Positions 17,497-25,775 of a stretch of DNA of 45,949 nucleotides are shown piece by piece (within the stretch, counting starts at the first letter, position 1; each line of letters starts with the position of its first letter). Origin of the DNA: Novosphingobium sp. (GTDB lineage: Bacteria > Pseudomonadota > Alphaproteobacteria > Sphingomonadales > Sphingomonadaceae); NCBI GenBank assembly GCA_017987575.1, contig JAGNTK010000006.1:1-45949 (forward strand). The letters are read 5' to 3'. The notes below the pieces were generated by a model. That model saw nothing but the letters and a program-made list of their open reading frames with translations, was not told the origin of the DNA and did not search any database. The translations under genes were made by a program, and so were the position numbers.

Positions 17497-18378
17497 CTAA
17501 AGTGCGGTCGCCTCGATGTGCTTGCGCGATGCGATCCAGCAGCCGATCACGATCAGCCCGGCTCCGGCCACGGTCGGCAGGGTCAGGCCCTCGTCAAACA
17601 TAAACCAGCCGATCAGCGCTGCCCAGATGAAGGCAGTGTATTCCAGTGGCAACAGGACCTGCGTTTCCTCGCGGGCATAGCCCCACGAAATGAGCATCAA
17701 GGATATCGTTGCGAGTACCGCCGAACCGGCGATTCCGGTCCAGACTGGCAGCGCGGGGAATTGCGCCAACCAGGGGGCGAGCAGGCCCAGGAACAGGCTG
17801 GTGAAGACCGCCTGAAAGGTTGCGACTTCCTTGGGATCGGCCAATTGCGCTTGCTGGCGCTGCAGGATCAGGTTCCAGGCATAGAGCACCGCCGAGGCCA
17901 GTATCGCAGCGATTCCCCATGCCGCGTCGGCACTGTAGCCGCCTTCACCGAGCCGCGCGCTGACGATTACCACCACGCCGGCCAGCCCCAGCAGCGAGGC
18001 GAAGATCGCTTTGCCGCTGATCTTTTCGCCCAACATCACGGCCGCCAGATAGAGCGCGATCAGCGGCGCAATGAACGAAATCGCCATGCCTTCGGCCAAG
18101 GGCAGATACTTGATCCCCCAAAAGAAACTGGTGGCCATGGCGGCGCTGTTGAGCCCGCGAATGGCGTGGAGCCGCATGATTTCGCCGCGCGGCCAGATCC
18201 CGCCGCTGAGCTTCCAGATCGGAACCATCACCACCGCGCTCAGCAGCGATCGCCACAGCATCGCGTTATAGGCGCCGACCGCCAGACTGGCGCCCTTCAT
18301 CAGTCCGTCCATCACGGAAAAGCTGGCGATCCCCGCCAATACGGCCAGGAATGGCATCAGGCTGTGGTGGCGGCTCAT
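17497..18378 (-). CDS. DMT family (EamA) transporter
   Basis: 293 residues with about ten hydrophobic helices, forming two EamA repeats. An example is FIAPLIALYLAAVMLGEKISGKAIFASLLGLAGVVVIV, and the second half ends YTAFIWAALIGWFMFDEGLTLPTVAGAGLIVIGCWIASR. The family exports or imports metabolites such as amino acids and nucleosides; the substrate here is unknown. It lies 23 bp after mmsB on the same strand, so it could be the last gene of the valine operon and might handle a pathway-related compound. That link is inference. Confidence 0.9.
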   Translation of the reverse strand: MSRHHSLMPFLAVLAGIASFSVMDGLMKGASLAVGAYNAMLWRSLLSAVVMVPIWKLSGGIWPRGEIMRLHAIRGLNSAAMATSFFWGIKYLPLAEGMAISFIAPLIALYLAAVMLGEKISGKAIFASLLGLAGVVVIVSARLGEGGYSADAAWGIAAILASAVLYAWNLILQRQQAQLADPKEVATFQAVFTSLFLGLLAPWLAQFPALPVWTGIAGSAVLATISLMLISWGYAREETQVLLPLEYTAFIWAALIGWFMFDEGLTLPTVAGAGLIVIGCWIASRKHIEATAL

Positions 18379-18401
18379 CCTGCTTCCCGAAGGACCAAAC
18401 C

Positions 18402-19271
18402 TCAGAGCGTCTTGATGATGCCTGAAAAGTCCGTGCCCCCGTTACCCGCTGCGGTGAAGGCTTGATAGAGTGCTTCGGCGCGTGTCCCCAGTGGCACCTG
18501 AGCGCCGACACTTTGGGCGGCTTCCATTGCCAGTTTGAGGTCCTTCAGCATCAGTGCAGCGGCGAACCCGCCCTGATAGCCGTTGTCCGCCGGGCTGGCC
18601 GGGCCGACGCCGGGGACCGGGCAATAAGAGGTCATCGACCATGATTGGCCCGAGGCTTTGCTGGAAATGTCATAGAAGGTCTGCAGGTCCAGACCGAGCT
18701 TTTCGGCGAGCGCAAAGGCCTCACACGTCGCAATCATGGTCGCGCCCAGGATCATGTTGTTGCAGATCTTGGCGGCTTGGCCAGCGCCGCTTGCCCCGGC
18801 GTGGATCACGGCTTTGCCCATCGCGGCAAGGATCGGTTCGGCCCGGGCAAAGGCTTCATCGCTGCTGCCGACCATGAAGGTCAGGGTGCCGCCATTGGCC
18901 GCCGCGATCCCGCCGGAAACAGGCGCGTCGACCATGGCATAGCCTGCCGCGCTGGCGGCACTGGCTACCTTGCGGGCAGTGTCCACGTCGATGGTCGAGC
19001 AATCGAGCAACAGGGCCGCGTTTGGGGCATGGCCGATCACGTCGGCGCTGTAGACGCTCTCGACAATGGCCCCGTTGGGCAGCATCGACACGATCGCGTC
19101 TGCGCCCTGAACCGCCTCGCGCACCGAAGTGTAGGTCGCGCATCCGTTGTCTTTGGCGCGGGCGAGGGCCTCGGGTGAGAGGTCGAAGGCATGGACATCA
19201 TGCCCGGCCTTGACCAGATTTGCGGCCATCCCGCCGCCCATGTTGCCGAGACCAATGAAGGCGATTTTCAT
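18402..19271 (-). CDS. mmsB: 3-hydroxyisobutyrate dehydrogenase
   Basis: 289 residues. The NAD-binding motif is IAFIGLGNMGGGMAANLVKAGHDVHAFD, the substrate-binding signature is MVDAPVSGGIAAANGGTLTFMVG, and the catalytic Lys is in GQAAKICNNMILGATM. It oxidises 3-hydroxyisobutyrate to methylmalonate semialdehyde, the step before MmsA. The best-known alternatives in the beta-hydroxyacid dehydrogenase family (tartronate semialdehyde or GLYR types) are less likely given the valine-pathway neighbours. It is separated from the enoyl-CoA hydratase gene by a hairpin repeat pair. Confidence 0.95.
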   Translation of the reverse strand: MKIAFIGLGNMGGGMAANLVKAGHDVHAFDLSPEALARAKDNGCATYTSVREAVQGADAIVSMLPNGAIVESVYSADVIGHAPNAALLLDCSTIDVDTARKVASAASAAGYAMVDAPVSGGIAAANGGTLTFMVGSSDEAFARAEPILAAMGKAVIHAGASGAGQAAKICNNMILGATMIATCEAFALAEKLGLDLQTFYDISSKASGQSWSMTSYCPVPGVGPASPADNGYQGGFAAALMLKDLKLAMEAAQSVGAQVPLGTRAEALYQAFTAAGNGGTDFSGIIKTL

Positions 19272-19278
19272 GTCTTAC

Positions 19279-19385
19279 TCCCCTCCCGTTTGCGGGAGGG
19301 GCCGGGGGAGGGCCTGTCCCGATCAGGAATGTCGATGCGAGGGCAACACGCCCTCCCCTAACCCCTCCCGCAAGTGGGAGGGGGA
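19279..19385. repeat. inverted pair of the CCCCTCCCG hairpin repeat
   Basis: The left hairpin has CCCCTCCCG (19280-19288), loop TTTG and CGGGAGGGG (19293-19301). The right hairpin has CCCCTCCCG (19362-19370), loop CAAG and TGGGAGGGG (19375-19383). The two copies are reverse complements over more than 20 bp with a few mismatches. It is the same family as 11061-11150 and fills the mmsB/enoyl-CoA-hydratase gap inside the operon. Confidence 0.85.
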
Positions 19386-19389
19386 TTTG

Positions 19390-20175
19390 TTATCTTCCAG
19401 TCCACACCCCGGCCCGCTTCTCGATAAACGCAGCCATGCCTTCGGCCTTGTCTTCGGTCGCGGTCAGGACCTGGAAGATCCGGCGTTCGATCAGGATCCC
19501 TTGATCGAGCCCGGTTTCAAACGCGGCGTTGACCATTTCCTTGTTGGCGATCGCGGCGAGCGGCGGCATCGCGGCGATCTCGGTAGCGGTTTTCAGGGCC
19601 TCTTCGATCAGCGAAGCGAGCGGCACGACGCGGGCGACGAGGCCCGAGCGCTCGGCCTCTTCGGCACCCATCATCCGCCCGGTCAGGCACATTTCCATCG
19701 CCTTGGCCTTGCCCACTGCGCGGGTCAGCCGCTGGCTGCCGCCCATGCCGGGTGCAACGCCAAGCTTGATCTCGGGCTGGCCGAACCGGGCGTTTTCGCT
19801 CGCGATGATGAAGTCGGCCATCATCGCAAGTTCGCACCCGCCGCCCAGTGCAAAACCATTGACCGCCGCGATCCACGGCTTGCGAGTGGCCTTGACCAGA
19901 TGGCTGGTCCAGCGGCTGAAGAAGTCCTGCGCATAGAAATCGGCAGCCGGCTTTTCGGCCATTTCCTTGATATCGGCGCCGGCGGCAAACGCCTTTTCTC
20001 CCGCGCCGGTTAGCACCGCGCAGCGCTGGCCCGGATCAGCCTCATACGCGGCGAAGGCGGTTATCAGTTCTTCCAGCACCGCTGCGTTGAGGGCGTTGAG
20101 TGCCTGCGGGCGGTTGAGCGTGATCAGCGTGACTGCGCCGTGGGTTTCGGTGAGGATCTGTTCGTAAGCTGACAT
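19390..20175 (-). CDS. enoyl-CoA hydratase
   Basis: 261 residues, crotonase fold. The oxyanion-hole segment is [11 protein letters not shown]. The two catalytic Glu are placed as in mitochondrial crotonase, in [38 protein letters not shown]. It ends [11 protein letters not shown], a common end for this group. In this context it would hydrate methacrylyl-CoA to 3-hydroxyisobutyryl-CoA, though such enzymes usually also act on other short enoyl-CoAs. It is flanked on both sides by inverted hairpin repeat pairs. Confidence 0.95.
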   Translation of the reverse strand: MSAYEQILTETHGAVTLITLNRPQALNALNAAVLEELITAFAAYEADPGQRCAVLTGAGEKAFAAGADIKEMAEKPAADFYAQDFFSRWTSHLVKATRKPWIAAVNGFALGGGCELAMMADFIIASENARFGQPEIKLGVAPGMGGSQRLTRAVGKAKAMEMCLTGRMMGAEEAERSGLVARVVPLASLIEEALKTATEIAAMPPLAAIANKEMVNAAFETGLDQGILIERRIFQVLTATEDKAEGMAAFIEKRAGVWTGR

Positions 20176-20195
20176 TCAAACCAACTCCAAAGTTT

Positions 20196-20329
20196 GTCAC
20201 CCTGAACTTGTTTCAGGGTCCATTTCTCGTCTGGCCCTGAAGCCTTGCGTGATCAAACCGAATCCATCGGCATATCTCGTATGCACTGACCTTGCGGCAC
20301 GATGGACCCTGAAACAAGTTCAGGGTGAC
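20196..20329. repeat. inverted pair of a 28-bp hairpin repeat
   Basis: The copy at 20196-20223 and the copy at 20302-20329 are perfect 28-bp reverse complements, 78 bp apart. Each has an 8-bp stem, ACCCTGAA with TTCAGGGT, around the loop CTTGT. It fills the gap between the hydrolase and hydratase genes of the valine operon. The spacer 20224-20301 shows no ORF or motif. Confidence 0.92.
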
Positions 20330-20334
20330 GAGGC

Positions 20335-21381
20335 TTATGGCAAAGGTTTCCATTCTTCATTCGCAGGCAGCGGGGCAAAAATGCTGTCGATCAGGTCGTC
20401 TGTCACGCCTTCGGGGGTGGCCGGATCCCATTTCGGATCCATGCTCTTGTCGACAATCACCGCGCGAACCCCTTCGGCAAAGTCGGGCCGGGTCAGCACG
20501 CGCGAGGCGATGCGGTATTCCATCACCATGTTGGCGGCGAAATCGGTGCAGTTCAGACTGTCGGCCAGTTGCCGCAGCGCGACCTTGCAGGTCTGGGGCG
20601 ATTTGGTCTGCAGCGTGGCCAGTTCTTTTGCGGCCCAGTCGCCACCATCGGCGGCGAGACTGGCGAGGATGTCCTCGTAGCGATCCGAGGCAAAGTGCCG
20701 GGCGATCAGCGCTGCGTTGGCCGCGATCCGGGCTTCGGGTGGGGTTGCGGAGAGGGCGGTCAGCACCTGCTCGGGCGCCTCCCCCGCTGCAATCCGCGCC
20801 TTGGCTTCCGCCAGCGCTTCGCTCGGCAAGTAGTGCGTGGCAAGGCCCGCCCACAGGCATTCCGCCCCGTCGAGCCGCGCGCCGGTCAGCGCCAGAAACG
20901 GCCCAATCCGCCCCTTGAGCCGCGACAGGTGCCAGCCGCCGCCCACGTCAGGAAACAGGCCGATCCCGGTTTCCGGCATGGCGAAACGGGTGTTCTCAGT
21001 CGCGACGCGGTACTTCGCCGGCTGGCTGATCCCCACGCCGCCGCCCATGGTGATCCCGTCCATGAAGGCCACCACCGGCTTCGGATAGGTCATCAGCAGA
21101 TGGTTGAGCTGGTATTCTTCGTAGAAGAATTGCCGCCCCGATTGCCCGCCGTCGTTCAGTGCGGAATTGCGCAGAAAGGCGATATCGCCCCCGGCGCAAA
21201 ACCCGCGCCCTTCGGCATGGTCGATGATCACGCAGCCGACCGATGGATCATCTTGCCAGCCCAGCAGAGCCTCGGTCATCGCATGGTCCATCGGTTGCGT
21301 CAGCGCGTGGAGCGCCTTTGGCCGGTTGAGCGAGAGGAAAGCGGCGCTTCCATCCCGGCGGATCAGGACTTCGTCGGTCAT
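20335..21381 (-). CDS. 3-hydroxyisobutyryl-CoA hydrolase (enoyl-CoA hydratase/isomerase family)
   Basis: 348 residues, longer than a plain crotonase, as expected for HIBCH. It has RGFCAGGDIAFLRNS, FMDGITMGGGVGISQPAKYRVATENTRFAMPETGIGLFPDVGGGWHLSRL with the catalytic acidic residues, and the C-terminal DFAEGVRAVIVDKSMDPKWDP typical of the hydrolase branch. It releases CoA from 3-hydroxyisobutyryl-CoA, removing toxic methacrylyl-CoA by pulling the pathway forward. The start overlaps the VOC gene stop by 4 bp. Confidence 0.94.
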   Translation of the reverse strand: MTDEVLIRRDGSAAFLSLNRPKALHALTQPMDHAMTEALLGWQDDPSVGCVIIDHAEGRGFCAGGDIAFLRNSALNDGGQSGRQFFYEEYQLNHLLMTYPKPVVAFMDGITMGGGVGISQPAKYRVATENTRFAMPETGIGLFPDVGGGWHLSRLKGRIGPFLALTGARLDGAECLWAGLATHYLPSEALAEAKARIAAGEAPEQVLTALSATPPEARIAANAALIARHFASDRYEDILASLAADGGDWAAKELATLQTKSPQTCKVALRQLADSLNCTDFAANMVMEYRIASRVLTRPDFAEGVRAVIVDKSMDPKWDPATPEGVTDDLIDSIFAPLPANEEWKPLP

Positions 21382-21776
21382 GTCTTCGTTCCCGTGAGTT
21401 GCAGAAGGTCCCAGCGGTTGCCGACAAGGTCCTCAAACACCACGACAGTCCCATAGGGTTCATGGCGCGGTGCCTCGGTAAAGACCACGCCTTTGGCTTT
21501 CATCGCCTGATAGCTCGCTTCGAAATCATCGGTGTAGAGGAAGAAACCGACGCGCCCGCCGGTCTGGTTGCCGATTGCGACCGCCTGAGTCTCGTTCGCG
21601 GCCTTGGCCAGCAGTAGACGCAGGCCCGAACCGGCTTCCACTTCGACCCAGCGCTTGGTTTCGCTTTCGCGCAGGTCGGCGGCCAAGGTGAAACCCAGCT
21701 TGCCGACGAAATAGGCAATTGCCTCATCATAGTCCGGCACGACCAGCGTGATCATGCCCAGCCGAACGCCGCTCAT
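21378..21776 (-). CDS. VOC family protein (glyoxalase/bleomycin-resistance fold)
   Basis: 132 residues. It has two beta-alpha-beta-beta-beta modules, MITLVVPDYDEAIAYFVGKLGFTLAADLRE and VGFFLYTDDFEASYQAMKAKGVVF, and ends YGTVVVFEDLVGNRWDLLQL. Metal-binding residues are not all obvious, so it may be a non-canonical member. It overlaps both neighbours (HIBCH and acyl-CoA dehydrogenase) by 4 bp and is firmly part of the operon. A role as an epimerase or detoxifier for a pathway intermediate is possible, but nothing in the sequence proves it. Confidence 0.9.
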   Translation of the reverse strand: MSGVRLGMITLVVPDYDEAIAYFVGKLGFTLAADLRESETKRWVEVEAGSGLRLLLAKAANETQAVAIGNQTGGRVGFFLYTDDFEASYQAMKAKGVVFTEAPRHEPYGTVVVFEDLVGNRWDLLQLTGTKT

Positions 21777-22918
21777 TGCCGCAGCAAGTCCCGGCCCACG
21801 ATCATCCGCATCACCTGATTGGTGCCTTCGAGGATCGAATGGACGCGCAGGTCGCGCCAGAAGCGTTCGATCGGATAGTCACGCAGATAGCCATAGCCGC
21901 CGAACAGCTGCAGCGCATCGTTGACGATCTTGCTGCCGCTGTCGGTCGCGAGCCGCTTGGCCATCGCCGAAAAGCGGCTTTTGTCAGGGGCGCCCGCGCT
22001 GACTTTGGCGGCGGCGAGATAGAGCAGCGCGCGGGCCGCTTCCAGATCGGTCGCCATATCGGCCAGCATGAATTGGGTGTTCTGAAAATCGGCAATCGGC
22101 TGGCCGAATTGCTGGCGGTCCTTGGTATAGCCAATCGCCTCGTCCAGACAGCGCTGGGCACCGCCCAAAGAACAAGCCCCGATGTTGAGCCGACCGCCAT
22201 CGAGCCCTGCCATGGCGAAGCGGAACCCTTCGCCCTCTGCGCCAACCCGGTTGGCCACCGGCACGCGGCAATCCTCGAACACGACCTGCGCGGTGGGAGA
22301 CGCGTTCCAGCCCAGCTTCTTTTCCGGTGCGCCGAATGACAGCCCGGGGGTGTCCTTTTCGACCACAAGGCAAGAAATGCCCTTGGCCCGGTCATCGCTG
22401 GTCCGGACCATGCAGACGTAAATGTCGTTATAGCCCGCGCCGCTGATAAACTGCTTGGTGCCGTTCAGCACATAGTGATCGCCATCCAGCCGCGCAGTGG
22501 TTTTGAGCGCCGCCGCATCAGAGCCTGAACCTGGCTCGGTCAGGCAATAGGAGGCGATCTTTTCCATGCTGACCAGTTCGGGCAGGAAGCGATGCTTGAG
22601 GTCTGGCGAGCCGAAGGTATCGATCATCCACGCGGCCATGTTGTGGATCGAGATATAGGCGCTGGTGGCGGGGCAGCCATAGGCCATCGCCTCCATGATC
22701 AGCGCCGCATCGAGGCGGCTGAGGCCAATCCCGCCCGATTCCTCGGACACATAGATCGCGCCGAAGCCAAGCTCGCCCGCCGCCTTCCAGACGTCGACCG
22801 GATAGTGCGATTTCTCGTCCCATTCGGCGGCGAACGGCGTGATCCTATCAGCGGTGAACTTGCGCGCCATGTCTTGAATCGCAAGCTGGTCTTCGGTGAG
22901 GGAAAATTGGTCAGTCAT
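21773..22918 (-). CDS. acyl-CoA dehydrogenase, probably isobutyryl-CoA dehydrogenase
   Basis: 381 residues. FAD-binding segments include ASYCLTEPGSGSDAAALKTTA and DRQQFGQPIADFQNTQF. The catalytic Glu lies in HSILEGTNQVMRMIVGRDLL near the C-terminus, the short/branched-chain placement. It would oxidise isobutyryl-CoA to methacrylyl-CoA, passing electrons to ETF. The substrate assignment rests on the operon, which encodes all following steps. It overlaps the VOC gene and the deacetylase gene by 4 bp each, so translation is likely coupled. Confidence 0.94.
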   Translation of the reverse strand: MTDQFSLTEDQLAIQDMARKFTADRITPFAAEWDEKSHYPVDVWKAAGELGFGAIYVSEESGGIGLSRLDAALIMEAMAYGCPATSAYISIHNMAAWMIDTFGSPDLKHRFLPELVSMEKIASYCLTEPGSGSDAAALKTTARLDGDHYVLNGTKQFISGAGYNDIYVCMVRTSDDRAKGISCLVVEKDTPGLSFGAPEKKLGWNASPTAQVVFEDCRVPVANRVGAEGEGFRFAMAGLDGGRLNIGACSLGGAQRCLDEAIGYTKDRQQFGQPIADFQNTQFMLADMATDLEAARALLYLAAAKVSAGAPDKSRFSAMAKRLATDSGSKIVNDALQLFGGYGYLRDYPIERFWRDLRVHSILEGTNQVMRMIVGRDLLRQ

Positions 22919-23868
22919 TCCGGCTTTTCCTTGAGCACCCGTTCAGCGAACAGCCGTTCGAGCAGCTTCATGTCGTTGCGCGCATACCAGCGCGGTGCTG
23001 GCAGTCCTTTTCGCCAGGCGAGCGCTTCGGTCAAGGTGCCTTGCGCACTGGGATTGTCGATCGTGGCCGCTTCAGTCGCAATCGGATCGGCATAGGCGGC
23101 GTCGGCGGTGACAATGGTCCAGCCATCGGCGCGCAGGGCCCGGACTAGATCGCCGATATAGAGCGCGGCCAGGTCGGTTTCATGCAGCAGCAGAACGTGG
23201 GCAGGCGCGCGGCCAATCGCCTTGATCGCCAGAGCGTCGTAGAAATTGGCCGCTTCCACGTGGGTCTCGACATAGAGTTCGCGAAGCGCTGCACGATCAA
23301 TCACTTTGCCGGCCTGCATCGCCTTCGCCAGCATTGCTTCAAGGTGCCAATCGTTGGCGTCCACCGTGACATAGCCGTTGCGCAAACCGCGCTGCGCCAG
23401 ACCGGCCCGAACCAGGTCGCGCTTCGCCTTGTCGCTGCGGCCTTCGTTCAAATAGGGAAAGCGGAACCATGGGCGAAAGCCGGGCTGGGGACGCAGCCAG
23501 GCATGGGCCTTGTCGATATCGTCGAGGTATTCGAGCGCTGGCACCGCAGTCAACTGCCGGTGGCTCCAGCTGTGGTTGGCAATGACATGGCCAGCGCGAA
23601 CATAGGCCGCAATCCGCCGTTCGCCGCCGATCCCGTCGCCGCGGCCGATCTGTCCAGGCACCACAAAGAACACCGCCTGACGGACCTTGGCGCTGCGCAG
23701 CCCGGCGATGATTCGCCGGGTCCGCTGGTCAGGCGTTAGCAGTCCGCCGGCATCGCGCGGGACATCATCGAAGCTCAGCGCAATCCGCTTGTCGGCACCG
23801 GCTGGCACACCGGCGAGTGTGCTGGCAAGCGCAAGGGCCAGAGCCGCAAACAGGCGGAAAACCGGCAC
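22915..23868 (-). CDS. exported polysaccharide deacetylase (NodB/CE4 family)
   Basis: About 317 residues. The GTG at 23868 sits one base after the mmsA stop with GGGGTAAG before it, and gives a good signal peptide (VPVFRLFAALALALASTLAGVPAGA). The long open frame upstream of it is an mmsA shadow. CE4 motifs are IALSFDDVPRD (catalytic and metal Asp), HVIANHSWSH (His pair), FRFPYLNEG and LLLHETD. The enzyme would act in the periplasm or outside on an N-acetylated polymer. Its position inside the cytoplasmic valine pathway, overlapping the acyl-CoA dehydrogenase gene by 4 bp, is unexpected. Confidence 0.9.
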   Translation of the reverse strand: MPVFRLFAALALALASTLAGVPAGADKRIALSFDDVPRDAGGLLTPDQRTRRIIAGLRSAKVRQAVFFVVPGQIGRGDGIGGERRIAAYVRAGHVIANHSWSHRQLTAVPALEYLDDIDKAHAWLRPQPGFRPWFRFPYLNEGRSDKAKRDLVRAGLAQRGLRNGYVTVDANDWHLEAMLAKAMQAGKVIDRAALRELYVETHVEAANFYDALAIKAIGRAPAHVLLLHETDLAALYIGDLVRALRADGWTIVTADAAYADPIATEAATIDNPSAQGTLTEALAWRKGLPAPRWYARNDMKLLERLFAERVLKEKPE

Positions 23869-23869
23869 C

Positions 23870-25369
23870 TTACCCCATCGTCGGAATGACGAAGGCGTTC
23901 GATCCATCGCCGCCGCCATCGGGCCAGCGCGCGGTGATCTTCTTTTTCTTGGTCCAGAAACCGATGCCGTCCATGCCGTACTGATCGCTGTCGCCAAAGC
24001 CGGATCGCTTCCACCCGCCAAAGCTGTGGTAGGCGACCGGGACCGGGATCGGCACGTTGATCCCGACCATGCCGACATTCACGCGCGCGGCAAATTCCCG
24101 TGCAGCATGCCCGTTGCGGGTGAAGATCGCGACGCCGTTGCCATACTGGTGCTTGCTGGGCAGCGCGAGCGCCTCTTCAAAATCCTTGGCGCGGACGATC
24201 TGCAGGACCGGCCCAAAGATCTCGTTCTGATAGCTGGTCATGCCTGGAGTGACCCGGTCGAGCAGCGTCGGGCCAATGAAATAGCCCTGTTCATGACCCT
24301 GCAGGCTAAAGCCCCGGCCATCGATTACCAGCTCGCTGCCTTCGTCGACCGCGGTCTGGATCCAGCGTTCGATATTGGCCTTGTGCATCGCGGTGACGAC
24401 AGGGCCGTACTGCGCATCGGGATCGGACGAAATGCCGATCTTCAGCGCCTCGATCGCCGGGATCAGCTTGGCCTTGAGCCGCTCTGCGGTATCCTCGCCA
24501 ACCGGCACCACCACCGGCAGCGCCATGCAGCGTTCCCCGGCCGAGCCAAAGGCCGCGCCGCACAGATCGCCGACGACCTGATCGAGATCGGCGTCAGGCA
24601 TCACAATTCCGTGGTTCTTGGCCCCGCCCATCGCCTGCACGCGCTTTCCGGCGGCAACGCCGCGCGAATAGACATACTGCGCGATATCGCTGGAACCGAC
24701 AAAGCTGATCGCTGAAATCGCCGGGTGATCAAGGATCAGGTCAACCATTTCCTTGTCGCCGTGGACCACCTGAAAGATCCCGGCTGGCAGGCCGGCTTCC
24801 AGAAACAGCTCGGCGATCCGGTTGGGCACCGATGGATCGCGCTCGCTGGGCTTCAGGATGAAGGCATTGCCCACGGAAGTCGCCACCGCGCCCATCCACA
24901 GCGGGATCATCGCCGGGAAGTTGAACGGAGTGATCCCGGCGCCGATGCCCAGCGGCTGGCGCATCGAGTAAACATCGATCCCCGGACCTGCGCCGCCGCT
25001 GTAGTCCCCCTTCATCACATGCGGCAGCCCGCAGCAGAATTCGACCACTTCCAGCCCGCGTTGGATGTCACCCTTGCTGTCCGCGATCACCTTGCCGTGT
25101 TCGGCCGAGAGCATTGCGGCGAGCTCGTCCATATGGGCTTCGCACAGGCGCTTGAATTCGAACATCACCCGGGCGCGGCGCTGCGGGTTCATGGCGGCCC
25201 ATTCGGGCTGAGCGGCCTGCGCTGCAGCCACGGCACGTTCGAGCGCGTCAGCGCCGCCCAGCACAACCTCGGCCTGCTGCCCGCCATTGTTGGGGTCCAT
25301 CACCGCACCCTTGCGGGTGGCGATCAGACCGGCGGTGCCGCCGTGGATAAAATGATCGATCTGGCGCAT
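23870..25369 (-). CDS. mmsA: CoA-acylating methylmalonate-semialdehyde dehydrogenase
   Basis: 499 residues. The active-site Cys is in FGSAGERCMALPVVVPVG. The NAD-binding and family segments ITPFNFPAMIPLWMGAVATSVGNAFILKPSERDP and RVQAMGGAKNHGIVMPDADLDQ are as in MmsA. It converts methylmalonate semialdehyde and CoA to propionyl-CoA. The ATG at 25369 (MRQIDHFIHGG) is preceded by AAGGAA with six bases between; an ATG at 25408 lacks this. It is the first gene of the operon on this strand, with 77 bp separating it from the upstream monooxygenase gene. Confidence 0.96.
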   Translation of the reverse strand: MRQIDHFIHGGTAGLIATRKGAVMDPNNGGQQAEVVLGGADALERAVAAAQAAQPEWAAMNPQRRARVMFEFKRLCEAHMDELAAMLSAEHGKVIADSKGDIQRGLEVVEFCCGLPHVMKGDYSGGAGPGIDVYSMRQPLGIGAGITPFNFPAMIPLWMGAVATSVGNAFILKPSERDPSVPNRIAELFLEAGLPAGIFQVVHGDKEMVDLILDHPAISAISFVGSSDIAQYVYSRGVAAGKRVQAMGGAKNHGIVMPDADLDQVVGDLCGAAFGSAGERCMALPVVVPVGEDTAERLKAKLIPAIEALKIGISSDPDAQYGPVVTAMHKANIERWIQTAVDEGSELVIDGRGFSLQGHEQGYFIGPTLLDRVTPGMTSYQNEIFGPVLQIVRAKDFEEALALPSKHQYGNGVAIFTRNGHAAREFAARVNVGMVGINVPIPVPVAYHSFGGWKRSGFGDSDQYGMDGIGFWTKKKKITARWPDGGGDGSNAFVIPTMG

Positions 25370-25446
25370 GAAACATTCCTTCAAAACTCTGCCGCATTTT
25401 TCCTGCACCCGCTGCCGAAGCCGGACAAGGGTGGAAATCTGACAGG

Positions 25447-25749
25447 CTACATCAGCCGCCGGACTTCATCCGCTGTGTAGAGCCGCAGGTCCGCGCCTTC
25501 GCGCGTCACGGCTCCCATCGCCTTGTTGAATTCGGCCATATGCGGACTGGCCGAATGAGCGGCGAGGGCTTCCTGACTTTCCCAGCGTTCCGAAATCCGG
25601 ATCAGATCGGGGTCTGCAATATCCTGGGCAAAAGCATAGTGCAGGCAGCCATCCTCCTGATTGGTGGCCTGAACCATCGCAATCCCCTGTTCGCGGACCT
25701 TCTCAAATTCACCCGTCGCCAGCTTAATCCAGCCCTCGATCAACAGCAT
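25447..25749 (-). CDS. putative quinol monooxygenase / ABM-domain protein
   Basis: 100 residues. Family features are MLLIEGWIKLATGEFEKV, NQEDGCLHYAFAQDIADPDLIRISERWESQEALAAHSASPHMAEF and a short C-terminal helix. ABM-domain proteins are small ferredoxin-like-fold dimers; some oxidise quinols or polyketides without cofactors, many have unknown roles. The ATG at 25749 is preceded by GGAGAG. It lies just upstream of mmsA and may share its transcript, but the 77-bp gap leaves room for a separate promoter. Confidence 0.88.
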   Translation of the reverse strand: MLLIEGWIKLATGEFEKVREQGIAMVQATNQEDGCLHYAFAQDIADPDLIRISERWESQEALAAHSASPHMAEFNKAMGAVTREGADLRLYTADEVRRLM

Positions 25750-25775
25750 CGCTCTCTCCATCCTTGTTCGGTTCT

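Noticed and set aside
17389-18465. 358-codon plus-strand ORF
   Set aside because: Antisense to the DMT transporter and the end of mmsB; rich in Q, R and H as shadows are.
23869-24078. N-terminal extension of the deacetylase frame up to 24078
   Set aside because: This part overlaps the mmsA 3' end and encodes low-complexity sequence. The GTG at 23868 gives a signal peptide and a ribosome site.
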